Assembly: GCA_021234155.1 (NCBI GenBank)
Contig: JAJEKV010000010.1
Coordinates: 12,112,359-12,176,358 of the forward strand
Origin: Isoetes taiwanensis
Taxonomy: Eukaryota; Streptophyta; Lycopodiopsida; Isoetales; Isoetaceae
DNA length: 64,000 nucleotides
Direction of reading: 5' to 3'
The notes under the pieces were generated by a model, which ran no database searches, was not told the DNA's origin, and saw only the letters and a list, made by a program, of their open reading frames with translations. Both the position numbers and the translations under genes were made by a program. Shown here one piece after another: positions 1 through 10,449 of this stretch; within the stretch, counting starts at the first letter, position 1, and every line of letters begins with the position of its first letter.

Positions 1-1142
1 TGCGAACGGTGTAGGATGAGTGCGAGTGCACTCTTCCGCGGCATGATTGCACATGTTGCATCTTTTGCAATGAGGCGGGCCATTGGTGGAGTTGCACTCA
101 TTTGCCAAGTGGCCTTGGTATTTGCAGATATGGCACCAGATCCGGACGCTACCGCTGGATTGGCATGTTGAGGCCGGACAGCCAGCTTGTGGAACCATGA
201 CGGTGGAATGAAAGGGAGCTCCTGAAGAGCCACGCCACGGAGGAAACATTGATCGAAAGATTTTTACAAGGTCGATAGCCCCTCCAAAGTCTTGGGACGC
301 AGGTATTCAGTCATGAGTCGGATAGCTGGAGGAAGTCCTTGGAGAAACCAGACCAAGATTTGGCTCTGTGTGGGGTACTCCTTGAGTTTGTTGAGCAGAA
401 TGTGAAGACGATCTGCAAAATCCCGGGCAGACTCCGTGGGCTCTTGTTGAAGGTCATTGAGTTGCTTGAGATGAAGTTGATCATCATATGTGGTCCCATA
501 GTGAGAAAGAAAAGCAGTTCTCATTTCTGACCAATCTTGTTTCCAGTGGCTTTTGTTTGACATGAGCCATTGATGAGGGGAGCCACGCAGGGTGGTGGAA
601 AAGATGTGGAATTTCAGTTGAGGTTGCGCATGACCATTCAGGACAGCCAGAGCCTCAAATTCTTCCATGTGGGCCTGAGCACTTTGGTCCAAGGGTTTGC
701 CTTTCGTGTTGACAAAGGTGGGATAAGTCAATTTAAGGGTCTGAAAGGTAGAGGTGAAAGTACTTGGCTGGACAGGAACAGTATAGTGAGTATATTGAGG
801 TGGAGTTGGAGGTGGTATGGTGCCTGAAGAACCCTGATGAAGGGGTGACTGCGGTTGAGGTACAGAAGGTGCCTGAGCATTGGTTTTGAGGTCTGTAAGG
901 TTGTAAACAGGAAGAGCGGTGGGAAATGTAGGGAAAAGAAATTCCTGGGTAGGTGCAAAAGAGACATGTGGATATCCCTGCCCACCCGGGGGAGATGATG
1001 GTTGTGAAGGTAGAGGCATATGGCCTGAAGAGTGATGGATGTAGGCATGTTCAGGGGTATGAAAGTAAGGTTGAGAAGGTTGAGCCGGATAGGGCTCCTT
1101 ATAGTGATGAGGTGGATCGAGGTCGCGGAGCAATGTTTGCAC
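1..1142 (-). pseudogene. gag: Ty3/gypsy gag with two CCHC zinc knuckles, frameshifted, cut by window edge
   Basis: Structural capsid/nucleocapsid protein of a gypsy element whose pol would lie to the left, outside the window. The N-terminal part (1142 to 267) is Pro/Gln-rich, then has a retrotrans_gag-type helical region with 'HQWLMSNKSHWKQDWSEMR' and a 'DFADRLHILLNKL' segment. The frame hits TAA at 264-266. One base back, the reading continues into two CCHC knuckles: C-x2-C-x4-H-x4-C at 135-94 ('WCHICKYQGHLANEC') and at 69-28. An in-frame open stretch with a TAG at 1200-1202 lies upstream, up to 1382. It does not resemble the gag of elements A, B, C and F; the Pro-rich style fits the non-chromovirus (Tat/Athila-like) branch, perhaps the lineage of element E, but that link is a guess. 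Confidence 0.85.
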
Positions 1143-1733
1143 GCTTTGGGGCGGAACCGACGACGACAGACACGAGGGGTGGGTGGCGCCGATTGAGCCC
1201 TAGACCGGCAAGGTGGCCGCCTCAATGTCATAAGCGTATCCATACATGTCGCACGCTTCCTTCGATGATGGCGCCCAAGCCAGATGCCGCTCTGGGAAAG
1301 GAGTTCTTCCGGGCGCGAAGCTGCTACGCATTATGGCGATGTAAGAAAAAGTAAGATCGAATCGCACCCGCAAATGCGGCATGTGTTTTGGGGTCCGGTT
1401 CGAAACTCCTCAGAAAGACAGCCCTCGCGGAGGACCCGTGGATCTAACAGAGAATCTGGGGACTATGTCACGCTGGATTTGCAAGAAGAGAACAAGAAGA
1501 AGAAAAAGAACAAAAGAGAACAATGAGAGGAAAATGATAAGCTTCCTTTGATATCAATGATGAACATACATGAGCTCGTGAATCGAGAGAAGACCTAAAA
1601 AGAGACAAGACTCAAAATCCATCTAAAACTCATGTGCTAGCTCTACTCATATATATAGTACAATGGCCTTTGGCCCAATATAGACACTCGGACCGATCTC
1701 GCCGACTCACGAAGGAGGCCTGATTTGCGGAGA
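1143..1733 (-). other. 5' leader of the minus-strand gypsy element, no clear gene
   Basis: Sequence upstream of the minus-strand gag. The part next to gag (to 1382) stays open in the gag frame apart from one TAG, so the protein may have begun further right. 1383-1733 holds a purine-rich run at 1475-1530 and an AT-rich stretch, but I found no primer-binding site or LTR end. The DNA transposon at 1734 cuts it off. Confidence 0.4.
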
Positions 1734-1760
1734 GGGTGTTTTTTTATTGGTGGTGTACAA
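1734..1760 (+). repeat. Left terminal inverted repeat of the DNA transposon
   Basis: 27 bases starting GGGTG, a T run, then ATTGGTGGTGTACAA. It differs from the inverted right end only at the fifth and sixth bases. Confidence 0.9.
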
Positions 1761-2677
1761 TTCAAAGATGTCGCGACATAGGGTGATTAACAATGTGCTT
1801 GACCGTCCTTCATCGCGGACGCTTTCGCGCTACCCATCGCTTTTTCCCAGCCCGCCAAAATTTTCTAACCTCCGCAACGCCGATCCGTAAACCAATTCGG
1901 AAGATCGGCCGATTTGTTGTCCATGTCGTGATCCCCGGTATGTAGCTGCTTGATGGTGTTTGAATTTGAATTGGCGGGCAAATTTCCCAAGGAATGTTTT
2001 GTTTGGGAAAATGCAGTACCTGTTTTCTTTTCCGTAATTCTTCCAATGCAGCGAATTCTGGCGGATCTCTTTCGCTTTGGCCATTGCAAGGAATGGAGTA
2101 ATCGTTTAATCCAAACAATCTATTCTCCAGTTTGCATAATCTTCAAGAGCAGTCCCATCAATTCAAGGAGCTATGTGGTCGCCCGCTTCCAAGATTGCTC
2201 AAACCTATACAACAATCTTTTGTCTATGGGTCGACTCCATATACTCAGCCTATACAACAATCTTTTGTCTATGAATGCCCCGCTGGTAATCAGCTCTTCA
2301 AAGATGCCATGGGAATTTTATTTTGATTCTTGAATTTTTTCCTAATTTGCGTAAGAAGTGGAGGATACAAACGTTCCTACATATGATGATACTTGTGTTG
2401 ATTATGTACATGACATCCAAAATCATTACGCGGACTCGATGGAAGCAGTACATTCTTTCATGTGCGCTTTTTTTTTCAAGAAATTGCTTTTATGTAGTGC
2501 TTAATTTATTTCATATGTAGTGCTTTATTCGAGTATTGTTTACTATTTGCGTAATATGAAACACGATTGAAGGTGTACATTCTTTCATGTGCATTTTTTT
2601 TAAGCAATCTGTTTTATGTAGTGCTTAATTTATTTCATATGTAGTGTTTCATTCTCACATTTGTTTACAATTTGCAG
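1761..2677 (+). other. 5' region of the transposase gene; no firm exon seen
   Basis: AT-rich sequence with short open stretches on both strands and no recognisable protein. A 24-base unit starting CTATACAACAATC occurs twice, near 2207 and 2253. The transposase N-terminus probably lies here in exons I could not define. Confidence 0.4.
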
Positions 2678-2689
2678 AATATGAAACAC
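2451..2689 (+). repeat. Tandem duplication of about 110-125 bp
   Basis: 2451-2564 and 2578-2689 are near copies in the same order: CATTCTTTCATGTGC, a T-rich run, TTATGTAGTGCTTAATTTATT and AATATGAAACAC. Only the second copy has a good splice acceptor (TTTGCAG at 2671-2677); the first reads TTTGCGT there. Confidence 0.8.
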
Positions 2690-5600
2690 AGATAGAAGAT
2701 AGTTTGTTACTCTACAGGAAAATCAGTGCAGAAAAGAGAAGGCAGCAGAGAGCAAGGGAAGCCGAATTGAAGGAAGAGGACAAAGAATTTGAAGAGAATG
2801 TTTTCAGTAAGAGAAGAAAACAACAACTGTCGAGGTTGATTGCAGACCATGCTAATGAGGTATGTCATAAAGTTTCAAAGAATGAGAGGAAAGAAGTTCT
2901 TCAAGGTGCTGCTAAGTTGCTGCCAGAATTTGAAATGTTAAAATTGAAAGAAGTAGACACAATGAGAAAGATAGTTAACAACCTCAAGAATTCTCTTGCA
3001 AACCATAAGCATGCCAGATCTCATCGATGTACTTTACAAAGAAGGACCTCGGCCCGGGGTATATGTCGTTGTCCCGTGCACTAATTGTTTGGGAACTTCC
3101 AAGTGCCTAAACTTGAATAGAAGATATGTGACAACAAAGCCTCGTCAGGGAGAAAAATAGCAGAAATTGGTGATGGCCCATGGTCAATGTTCAAAAAGAA
3201 AACCAGATCCGATAAACTAAGCGTAAAACAAAGCAGAAATTAGTAATTGATTTTGACTCATCGGACCGAAAGTGTCACCATGCAAGAAACATGTTATTAA
3301 GATTAGGCTTGGCAAAGGAAAGAAGATAATGCATGCTCTACACTTCTTGGAAGAAACTGAGGTTGGTTTTATTCTTTTAAGTTTATGATTCATTTGTTTA
3401 CAATACTAATGTGCTTGTTACTTTTAATGCAATGTTCTTTTTATGCTAGTTTTCGAAAAGAATATCCAAAATTCGAAGTTTCATTCTCAGCTTTTCGTGC
3501 ACTGAAACCTCCATTTGTTCGAAAAGTAAAGGACAGGGAGACTTGTTGTTGTGTGTATCATATGAGACTAGATTATGTTAGACAAGCACTGAACAAGATT
3601 AGGTTGGATACAAAGATTCATGGTGCTGATTGTAGTTGTACTTGTTCTGTTTGTGGTGCTGGAGCAAAGTGTGAAGCTAATACTAAGACCTACAAATCTT
3701 CAAGTGATTTGTGGAGGTCAATTGTATGTTCCAAGGACATTGCAGATGAGTGGTATACTCATAATTGCATGTTGCTGAAATGCACTGTTTGTGGCCCATC
3801 TAAGTTACCTATGTGTCCAAAAGAATTAAGCAAGGCTGCAGGGCATTTAGTAGATTGGAAAACTTTTGATAGGGTGGGTGATGTGCATTTCCTTTCTGAT
3901 TTTGTGATTTATTAAACTAATCATTGCTTTGCTTTTAGGTTTATGAATCAGCAAAAAAAGAACCCGATGGCAAAGGTGGGACAAAGGTGGTTCCAAAGCC
4001 CGCTAGAAGCTGGTATACAAGACGAATTCAACAGCAGATGTGATGTCATATGCTAAAAATATTTTAACTGAATTCATTCCCCATAATTATGAGGCTAGAT
4101 GGCAGGCAAAACAATTCAGAGATTGTTTAGGCACTTTCCCAGAAAACACGAAGGCATCTGGCCATTGATTTCAAAAAAAACTATACCTTCAAGATACAAC
4201 AAGAAATCCAAAGCTTACATTGGAGAATGACCAATGCACAATACTTGTGCACATCACTTATAGGCATGCAACTGCAAAAGAGGTGGAGGATAATTCATTA
4301 TGCAAAGGTGATAGGAATATCATCAAGGAGACACACTTTTACATTTCGGATGATAGGGAGCATGACACCTTGTTTGTCCAAAGACGCCTTAACAAGCATG
4401 CCGATTACTTGGCCAACAAGGAAGTCAAATACAACAACCATATAATGTGGTCGATGGTCTGCTCATCTCAGTTCAAGGGTGCAAGAAATTTCTATTTTCT
4501 TGGTAGATTTTATAAGGTATCGCATTCCAATTCAATTGAACTACTTTGCATCATATCATGGAAAAGGTAAATTCCAATGTCTCATTAAGGCTGGAATCTG
4601 CAAAACATTAAAGATAGTTGTTTGTTACCTTGCAGAAGAGCATGATGGGGCATGTGCTGTTCTGAAGAGAGCACTCACCCATGAAATGTTGAAAAGAAAT
4701 TCCAAACCTTTAAGAAATGCCCGAGACGTTGTTCAATTCTGCACGGAGCACTTCAAAGATTCTGACAAACATAGGTACTGCATATGTTAATGAAGACCGC
4801 TGCATTCCGGTCTTTGATTTAGTGTAGTCTTTGTACCAACTGCATTGTACCCGCTTTGCGGGTAAAAACATTACTAACTGTAACAAACTATTAATTGTTT
4901 TTAGGTACTTTTGGGAGATAAAGATTGATGAAGTAAGCAGAGTATAGCAGTTTGACTGTGCTACTTTATCAGGGTCTAGTAAATTCCATAACATCAGGCC
5001 AGTAAACTCCAAGGATGCTACTCAAGTTGCACATATGAATTACTCGTGCTTTTGTCATGATTGTTGGTTGGGTAAGTACAGTAAGTGCATAAACAAAGAT
5101 AGAATAGGTACCTGGACTTTTTCAGAATTAAGACCAGGGATTCAAGATGATACTGCAGTTGTGGATGGGCCAGTCTATGAGGGGGATGCTGAGTGGAAAT
5201 CAGATATTATTGATGTAGGGGAGAACTTTGCAGTGGTTGCTCCAGCAGATAACAAAGAAAAGATTGACTTCTACATCTTAAGGTGCACTATACCTAAGCA
5301 TGTTGTAGAGAAGGCCTACAAAGACCCATGGGGCCAAAAATTTGGGAGGAGGGAAGTCGTTGTGACAGGCAAGTTTTATAAACTGGTAGGAGACAACAAA
5401 TATGAGCTGCTTGAATATGAGCCAGACTGCAGTGTTTATAGCCACCTAGTTGTTTCATGCAATTTTGAAATGAAAGATGTGGGATGTAATATGTTTGAAT
5501 TGGAAGCTGATGTCCATGAAAACATACTTGAAAGTTTGCAAACTTGCTCACATATATTAGCACAATGTGATGTTGCTAGCAGCAGCAATCCAGCAGACAA

Positions 5601-5952
5601 AACAACAGGTAAGTCAACAGACAACTCAGCAGGAAAGTCAACAGACAAGTGAGCAGAGAACGTGGCACGAAAAGCAGTAGCCAAGTCAGCAGGCAAGGTG
5701 GCAGTCAAGTCAACAGCCAAGTCAGCAGGTAAGTCAACAGACAAGTCAGCAGACAAAGTGGCAGGCAAATCAGTAGCCAAGTCAGCAGGCAAGGTGGCAG
5801 CCAAGTCAACAGCCAAGTCAGCAGACAAGTCAACAGACAAGTCAGCAGACAAGGTGGCAGGCAAATCAGTAGCCAAGTCAACAGCCAAGTCATCAGGCAA
5901 TATGGCAGCCAAGTCATCCAAGTCTAAAATAACCAAAAGATTAGACAAGTGA
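2678..5952 (+). pseudogene. Multi-exon DDE-type transposase, decayed
   Basis: Exon-like blocks with matching GT-AG borders: from 2678; an intron from 3362 to 3449; exon 3450-3873 with 'RALKPPFVRKVKDRETCCC' and a second Cys cluster; intron 3874-3938; a long exon 3939-4566; intron 4567-4635; exon 4636-4774 ('EEHDGACAVLKRALTHEML'); intron 4775-4904; last exon from 4905 with 'SSKFHNIRPVNS' and 'YSCFCHDCWLG'. The catalytic-looking block at 4447-4515 reads 'WSMVCSSQFKG'; two offsetting one-base indels have replaced the usual 'SDGC', so the presumed catalytic Asp is lost in frame. Further frame breaks fall near 3004, 4042, 4170 and 4517, and a TAG at 4945. The C-terminus runs into a Lys/Ser/Ala repeat tail past an in-frame TGA at 5650-5652. 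Known of the family: large Cys-rich transposases with these blocks in this order. Superfamily not assigned. Confidence 0.7.
5590..5935 (+). repeat. 12-bp tandem repeats coding a Lys/Ser/Ala-rich tail
   Basis: About 28 units of the type AAGTCAACAGAC, AAGTCAGCAGGC and AAGGTGGCAGCC. In the transposase frame they read as runs such as 'KSAGKVAAKSTAKSADKS', broken once by TGA. The composition recalls linker-histone H1 tails, but the Asp content and strict 4-residue period also fit a simple minisatellite. Confidence 0.85.
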
Positions 5953-6039
5953 CCAACTCAATTAACAATAAAACCATACAATTGACAATTTCATTCCAAC
6001 AATTTCATTGACAATTTAAACTTGTAAATGCCAAGAACA

Positions 6040-6260
6040 AAATAAAACCATTGGTTAATGCAAATGGGTTCAAACCATTGGTTAATGTAAATGGGTGCAA
6101 ACCATTGGTTAATAAAACCATTGGTTAATGCAAATGGTTAATGCAAATGAGTTAATATCATTGGTTAATATCATTGGTTAATCAAAATAAAACTATTGGT
6201 TAATATCATTGGTTAATCAAAATAAAACCATTGGTTAATGCAAATGGGTTTGGTTAATTA
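6040..6260. repeat. AT-rich degenerate tandem repeats between the two genes
   Basis: Many copies of CCATTGGTTAATGCAAATGG and shorter CATTGGTTAAT units with AATAAAA linkers. They lie in the spacer where the transposase and the accessory gene converge, and may supply poly(A) signals to both. Confidence 0.8.
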
Positions 6261-6478
6261 TATGCTTATCTAAATCTAATGGTCATCTAAATCTAATGGT
6301 CAACAAGGTGGATATATAAATATATTGATTCAGTAACCCGTATACAAAATTGAACCAAGTACAAAATTGGAGGATGCTTAGCAGACAAAATTGCATCCCA
6401 TCTTCAATAACTTAAATCACTTCATAGGTATGATAGCATATTAGAAGATTAGAAGTTCCCACAGTCAGAAGATACAAC

Positions 6479-8485
6479 TTAATTTTTTTCTTTTTTAAAC
6501 CTTTGCAGCATATATGCCTCTGCAAGAGTCAGTCCATTTTCCTCCTCATTGTCTGGAGAAGAAATAACATCTTCCTTTTGGACAATGTCGTTGCTTTTAA
6601 CTGATATAAAAAAGGAAACACATCAGAAAACATAATCAAACAACCAGCAACCACATGTTCTGTCACTTACTAATGTTCAACATTTCAGCACCAGCATCAT
6701 GAACATCAGCTCCATCATGAACATCAGCAACATGAACATCAGCACCAGGCAAATCCTTCATCAGGTTTCTTGGCATACTTGTTGGCTCCTTAAGGTCTGC
6801 TGCTACTGGAACAACTTTAAAGAGAAAGATTTAAAGTCAGCAGCCTAACTATCTAAGTAATGAAGGTCAAACATACAATACCTTTGGATTTGCTACTGAG
6901 TGGACTGCCAAAAGCTTCTTCACCTTCATCAGCACATAGTCCATCCATTAAGAATTGCATGTTGATGTCTTTCACAGCTGAAGAAGAACAAACAAGATCA
7001 ACATAATATGAGACAAGAATAGCATCACAATATGAAAACACTCACCTTTATTTACTACATGTTTGGGAGAATTTGGGCTCTGCTTAGCTTCATCTGCATC
7101 TGTCATAGTCAATTAGAATCCAGCACTCAATAAGCACAAAGTCAATAAGCACAAACTTACTCTCAAGTATTTTCTTTCTTGCACTCCTCGTCATGCGTTT
7201 CTTCATTGTCCTCTGAGGCACACTGTCATGTCCAGAGCTGCTACCTTCTTCATCAATTACAAATTTTCTTTTTTGGATCTTACCACTCTTGGGTTCATCA
7301 GTTTCTGTTTCTTCCCCAGACTCTTCCTCATCATGGCTAGCATCATCCTCATGAACACTTGTCTGATCACTCATAAGCCCAAGCTCCACCAAAAGTGCAT
7401 AAGGCACTGATTCATCACAACCTGCACCTAAACACTGCATGCTATCCAGCACAGACGAAAAGCAAGCTAAGTGCCACTTATGGCTGCACTTCAGCTGAAC
7501 ATGCATGGTGTATTCATCACTAAAATCAAGGCCACACAAGACACAAGCTTCAGAAGTAGAAGATAGAGGAAAGTTATAAATACCCATGTTGATGTTGATG
7601 GCCTGAAATTTCTTATTATTCTGTAGCACAGAAATTTGAGTTGCTTTTGAATGCCACTTTTCAATACTTACATTAAATGCTGCTATGTCTCGTTTCAGTA
7701 TTGAAACCTCATCAACCAAAGAGTTGTACTTGCCCTTATCCATGCTCAACAGAGTCTGCTGGAGAAGACCCTTTAACAAGTCCTCCTCTGTCTTCAAATG
7801 TGCAGCTGTCTTCTGATATTCAGCAGCATCATTAAAATCTCGTTTCAAGTCACATCTGAATTTGTATTTCTCTGCAACAGAATCTGCTAATCTGTTGCAC
7901 ACAACTTCAGAAGCAGCCAGGCTGCCTTCCATCCTCAGCACCTCTTCTTCAACTTTGATTAGCCTGTTCACAGCCTCACCCTTCATTTCCCTGAGCTTTC
8001 TTACCCGGCTCATCACAATCTGAATGTTCTTCTCAAAAGTATTGACAGGATTTTTTCTTGACCTTTTCTTCACGGAATCCTTGTGCGAGTCTGCAGCAAA
8101 AGAAGCCCAGTTCACTAAATACTCCTTTGGGTTTGCAAGAGCCTTGTTGGTGTGCTGCCATGCGAAAGCTCTTGCAAATTGAGTTCGAACTTCGTGATTA
8201 ACCAGCTTCTTCTGGTATACCTTGTTAATCAAATCTGTCAATTCAGCCCTGAAACCTGGCTGGACATCCTTGATCTTCATTTTCCCACATTCAAGTGGAC
8301 ACTCTTCCGGCTTCAACTGCTTGGGCTTCTTTCCCACCAAAGGCAGACCACGGCAAGTAGCGAATTCACGCTCTGTTCTAGCAACCGGCAACTGCAAATA
8401 AAATGGAAAAGCTTTAAATTCAATCTCTGTAATAAATCAGAGCGAAAAAACTCAACATTGTTACCTGTTTCGAAGCTGGCTCCAT
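6479..8485 (-). CDS. Six-exon coiled-coil / RING-like accessory gene of the DNA transposon
   Basis: Exons on the minus strand: 8485-8465, 8391-7161, 7099-7046, 6977-6882, 6814-6671 and 6600-6479. All five introns (61-73 bases) begin GT and end AG, and the phases join into one open frame of 555 codons from ATG (8485) to TAA (6481-6479). The protein starts MEPASKQ, has a charged helical, coiled-coil-like middle (about residues 110-270), then a RING-H2-like cluster C-x2-C ... C-x-H-x2-H-x2-C ... C-x4-C ('ACVLCGLDF', 'CSHKWHLAC', 'CLGAGC', about residues 290-335), an acidic Ser-rich stretch and a basic 'KKRMTRSARKK'. A RING could suggest ubiquitin ligase or DNA-binding-partner activity; that is inference. 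Unlike the neighbouring transposase it shows no frame damage, which suggests recent activity or selection. I do not recognise the family. Confidence 0.8.
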
Positions 8486-8778
8486 CACTTGAATTAGACG
8501 GAACGAAAAAGAGCTTGAAGAGCGAAAAAGAGCTTCAAAGGGCGCACTGTTCCGGCAGAGCCAAAGAGCTTGAAGTTTCGAAAAATTTGGGAAGCTTGGG
8601 AGGAATCGGACCCCAAATCATTTGGCGCGCATTCCGGAGCTCGTAAGCCCCCTTCATCATGACCGTCGCCAGACTTCATTACGCCCGTTGCCAGACTTCA
8701 TTACACCCGTATGGCCTGTCTCGCGAAAAAAAGCAGCGCTCATATAAGGTGCTTACGACGTGCTGAGATTTCGCTTTT
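8486..8778 (-). promoter_or_regulatory. 5' flank of the accessory gene up to the right TIR
   Basis: Non-coding. GAGCTTGAAG/GAGCTTCAAAG units recur at 8510-8570, and a 21-base unit GCCAGACTTCATTAC(G/A)CCCGT occurs twice at 8669-8710. This is the only room for the promoter of the minus-strand gene, so the repeats may be promoter or transposase-binding sites. Confidence 0.35.
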
Positions 8779-8874
8779 TTGTACACCACCAATAAAAAAT
8801 GACCCAGGAATGTTGGCGGTGCCTCTTGAAGTGCCTAGAATCATGCTGACGCTGACGCGGGTGGTGACGGGTCA

Positions 8875-9050
8875 TCACTTGTCTAAGCGGCGCCTCTTGG
8901 TAGCAGACCCAGGCTTTGACTGCGTGGTCTGCGTCTTGGTCTTCTGCTGGGCCTTTGACGACTGACCCGTGGTTGACTGTGGATCCTTGTTCTTGACCTG
9001 ATCCGTCGTATGCATGAATAGTCCTGTACCAGGAGGCACAAGACTAACAG
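8875..9050 (-). pseudogene. C-terminal fragment of an unrecognised Gln/Thr/Lys-rich protein
   Basis: A minus-strand frame enters at 9050 ('LVPPGTGLFMHTTDQV'), runs through a Gln/Thr/Ser/Lys-rich stretch and ends 'SATKRRRLDK' at TGA 8877-8875, a nuclear-localisation-like end. It is cut on the right by the LTR fragment at 9051. It could be the tail of a gypsy gag or extra ORF, but nothing in it is diagnostic. Confidence 0.35.
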
Positions 9051-9537
9051 CTCCAATACTTTTCAGCCTATCTGCAAAGTATGCACAGGAGGGGCGGATG
9101 GAGTGGATTACCCAACGACCATGTTCCTATGCCAGCCAAATCCATTTGCCATGAATTCTGTCTGCATTGTTACCTGGAGACCACAAGCCGTCAGTCTTTC
9201 CCCATGAGTCTGAGCCTGGGTAGGATTTCCCCATGTTATGTTGATGTACTGATGTGTTGTTGCAGCTACTGTGATATGGTGGACCACCCTTCGAGGTGGG
9301 TATGTTATTGTTGATTGATGTCATGTGCTCATGTTTTGTTTACGCTTCCGCAGCTAGGTCGATTCCCGAGGGAGACGGGATGAATGACACGTCCATTCTT
9401 CCCCGTCGGGTTCTTGGCCACCATCAAGGGCCCGATGTTAGGTGGACGGCCTCATGTCAGCGAGCAGATGCTGGTTTGAGGGATGATCTCCAGTTTGTAT
9501 ACGATCGGGGCATCGTATATGAGCTGGGGCCGTCACA
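9051..9537 (+). repeat. 5' LTR of element A, 3' third only
   Basis: Starts abruptly at CTCCAATACTTTTC and ends GCCGTCACA. It matches the 3' LTR of A. An imperfect palindrome GTATACGAT-cggggc-ATCGTATA lies at 9497-9518 near its end. Confidence 0.85.
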
Positions 9538-9538
9538 A

Positions 9539-9550
9539 TGGTATCAGAGC
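9539..9550 (+). other. Primer-binding site of element A (Met tRNA type)
   Basis: TGGTATCAGAGC follows the LTR end after one spacer base, as in elements B and C. Confidence 0.85.
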
Positions 9551-9765
9551 TCTGATCTTGGCAGACCAGGATCGAGCACTGACCGAAACCCTATAGGAAC
9601 TAACTCATCTAGACATTCAGTCTTGGAGGTAAAAGCCCAAGCACAAACCTCGAGTAGCGGGAAAAGTTTTTCCTGGGGTAGAGCTAGTAATTATCTAAGA
9701 TTAGGATAATTAGAGAACATAGGCACTTAAGAGATCCTACTAAATTTCAGGCACTTTTGGCCAAT

Positions 9766-9836
9766 GACTCCAAGAGTGCGCCAGGAGCATGTTAGGTTCA
9801 GACCTAATGGCCCTCTCGCGCACTCTTAGAGTAGTC
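9766..9836 (+). repeat. Leader hairpin A1
   Basis: Outer arms AAGAGTGCGC / GCGCACTCTT, inner arms TTAGGT / ACCTAA. First of three such hairpins in front of the H3-like ORF of A. Confidence 0.75.
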
Positions 9837-9975
9837 ACCCCATATGAACCCTAGAACTTGGCCTTAGGAACTCCAAATGGTAAAATAAAAGATGAAATCC
9901 CAATCAAAAAGCTCGAAATAGCTAGTATATTTAAAACATCGAAAAACATTAAGTACAAGTCACTTTTGGAACAAT

Positions 9976-10035
9976 GACTCCAAGAGTGCGCATAGTTAGG
10001 TCCCGACCTAACCCCCTCCTCGCGCACTCTTAGAG
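9976..10035 (+). repeat. Leader hairpin A2
   Basis: Same outer arms (CAAGAGTGCGC / GCGCACTCTTAG) and a perfect inner TTAGGTCCCGACCTAA type stem. A third, worn copy lies at about 10190-10245. Confidence 0.75.
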
Positions 10036-10449
10036 GCATCCCTAAAAGTGACCGCAAAAATTGATCATAACTTACTCAAAAGGTAAAGGTAATGATAGAA
10101 TCTTTCTTAGAATGCTTACATTAGTGGGAAACGCATTTTAATTTGTTTAAATTGGATAAGTTTAAAGCAAAAAGAGGTCCACACCTCTAAGGATGCAACA
10201 AGGCATAGTTAGGTCTGGACTTAACACGCTCCTCGCGCATGCTCAGAAGGGTTCGAGGAAAAATAGTTGAAGAAGACCCAGCTTCGATTCGGGATATAGA
10301 GGAATTCACCAACAAACCAAGAAAATAAGCACTTAGGCCAAACCCTAAAATTTACAGACCTCATTTTTTAGGGTTTCCCACGTTGTCCTTCGAGCTTGTC
10401 CCAACAAAGCATCTTCTTCCCGCCGATCCAAATCGAACTCTGTCAAACA

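Larger units (their letters stand above)
1734..8805. mobile_element. 7.1-kb DNA transposon with 27-bp TIRs and two convergent genes
   Basis: The ends are inverted copies matching at 25 of 27 positions: 1734-1760 and 8779-8805, each starting GGGT and ending ATTGGTGGTGTACAA. Between them lie a decayed multi-exon transposase on the plus strand and a six-exon accessory gene on the minus strand, meeting tail to tail over AT-rich repeats. Motifs in the transposase (a Cys-rich 'RETCCCVYH' block, a 'CSSQFKGARNFYFLGRF' block, a 'YHGK' block and 'SCFCHDC') match a DDE-type transposase family I have seen in animal and plant genomes but cannot place in a named superfamily. I see no convincing target-site duplication (left flank ...GCGGAGA, right flank AGGAATG...). 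Confidence 0.85.

Noticed and set aside
1385-1410. tRNA-like GGTTCGAAAC
   Set aside because: No acceptor stem, D-arm or anticodon arm can be drawn around it.
5436-5948. Minus-strand frames with Asp/Leu repeats, and a Leu-rich third frame
   Set aside because: Shadows of the 12-base tandem repeat; any frame through it is open.
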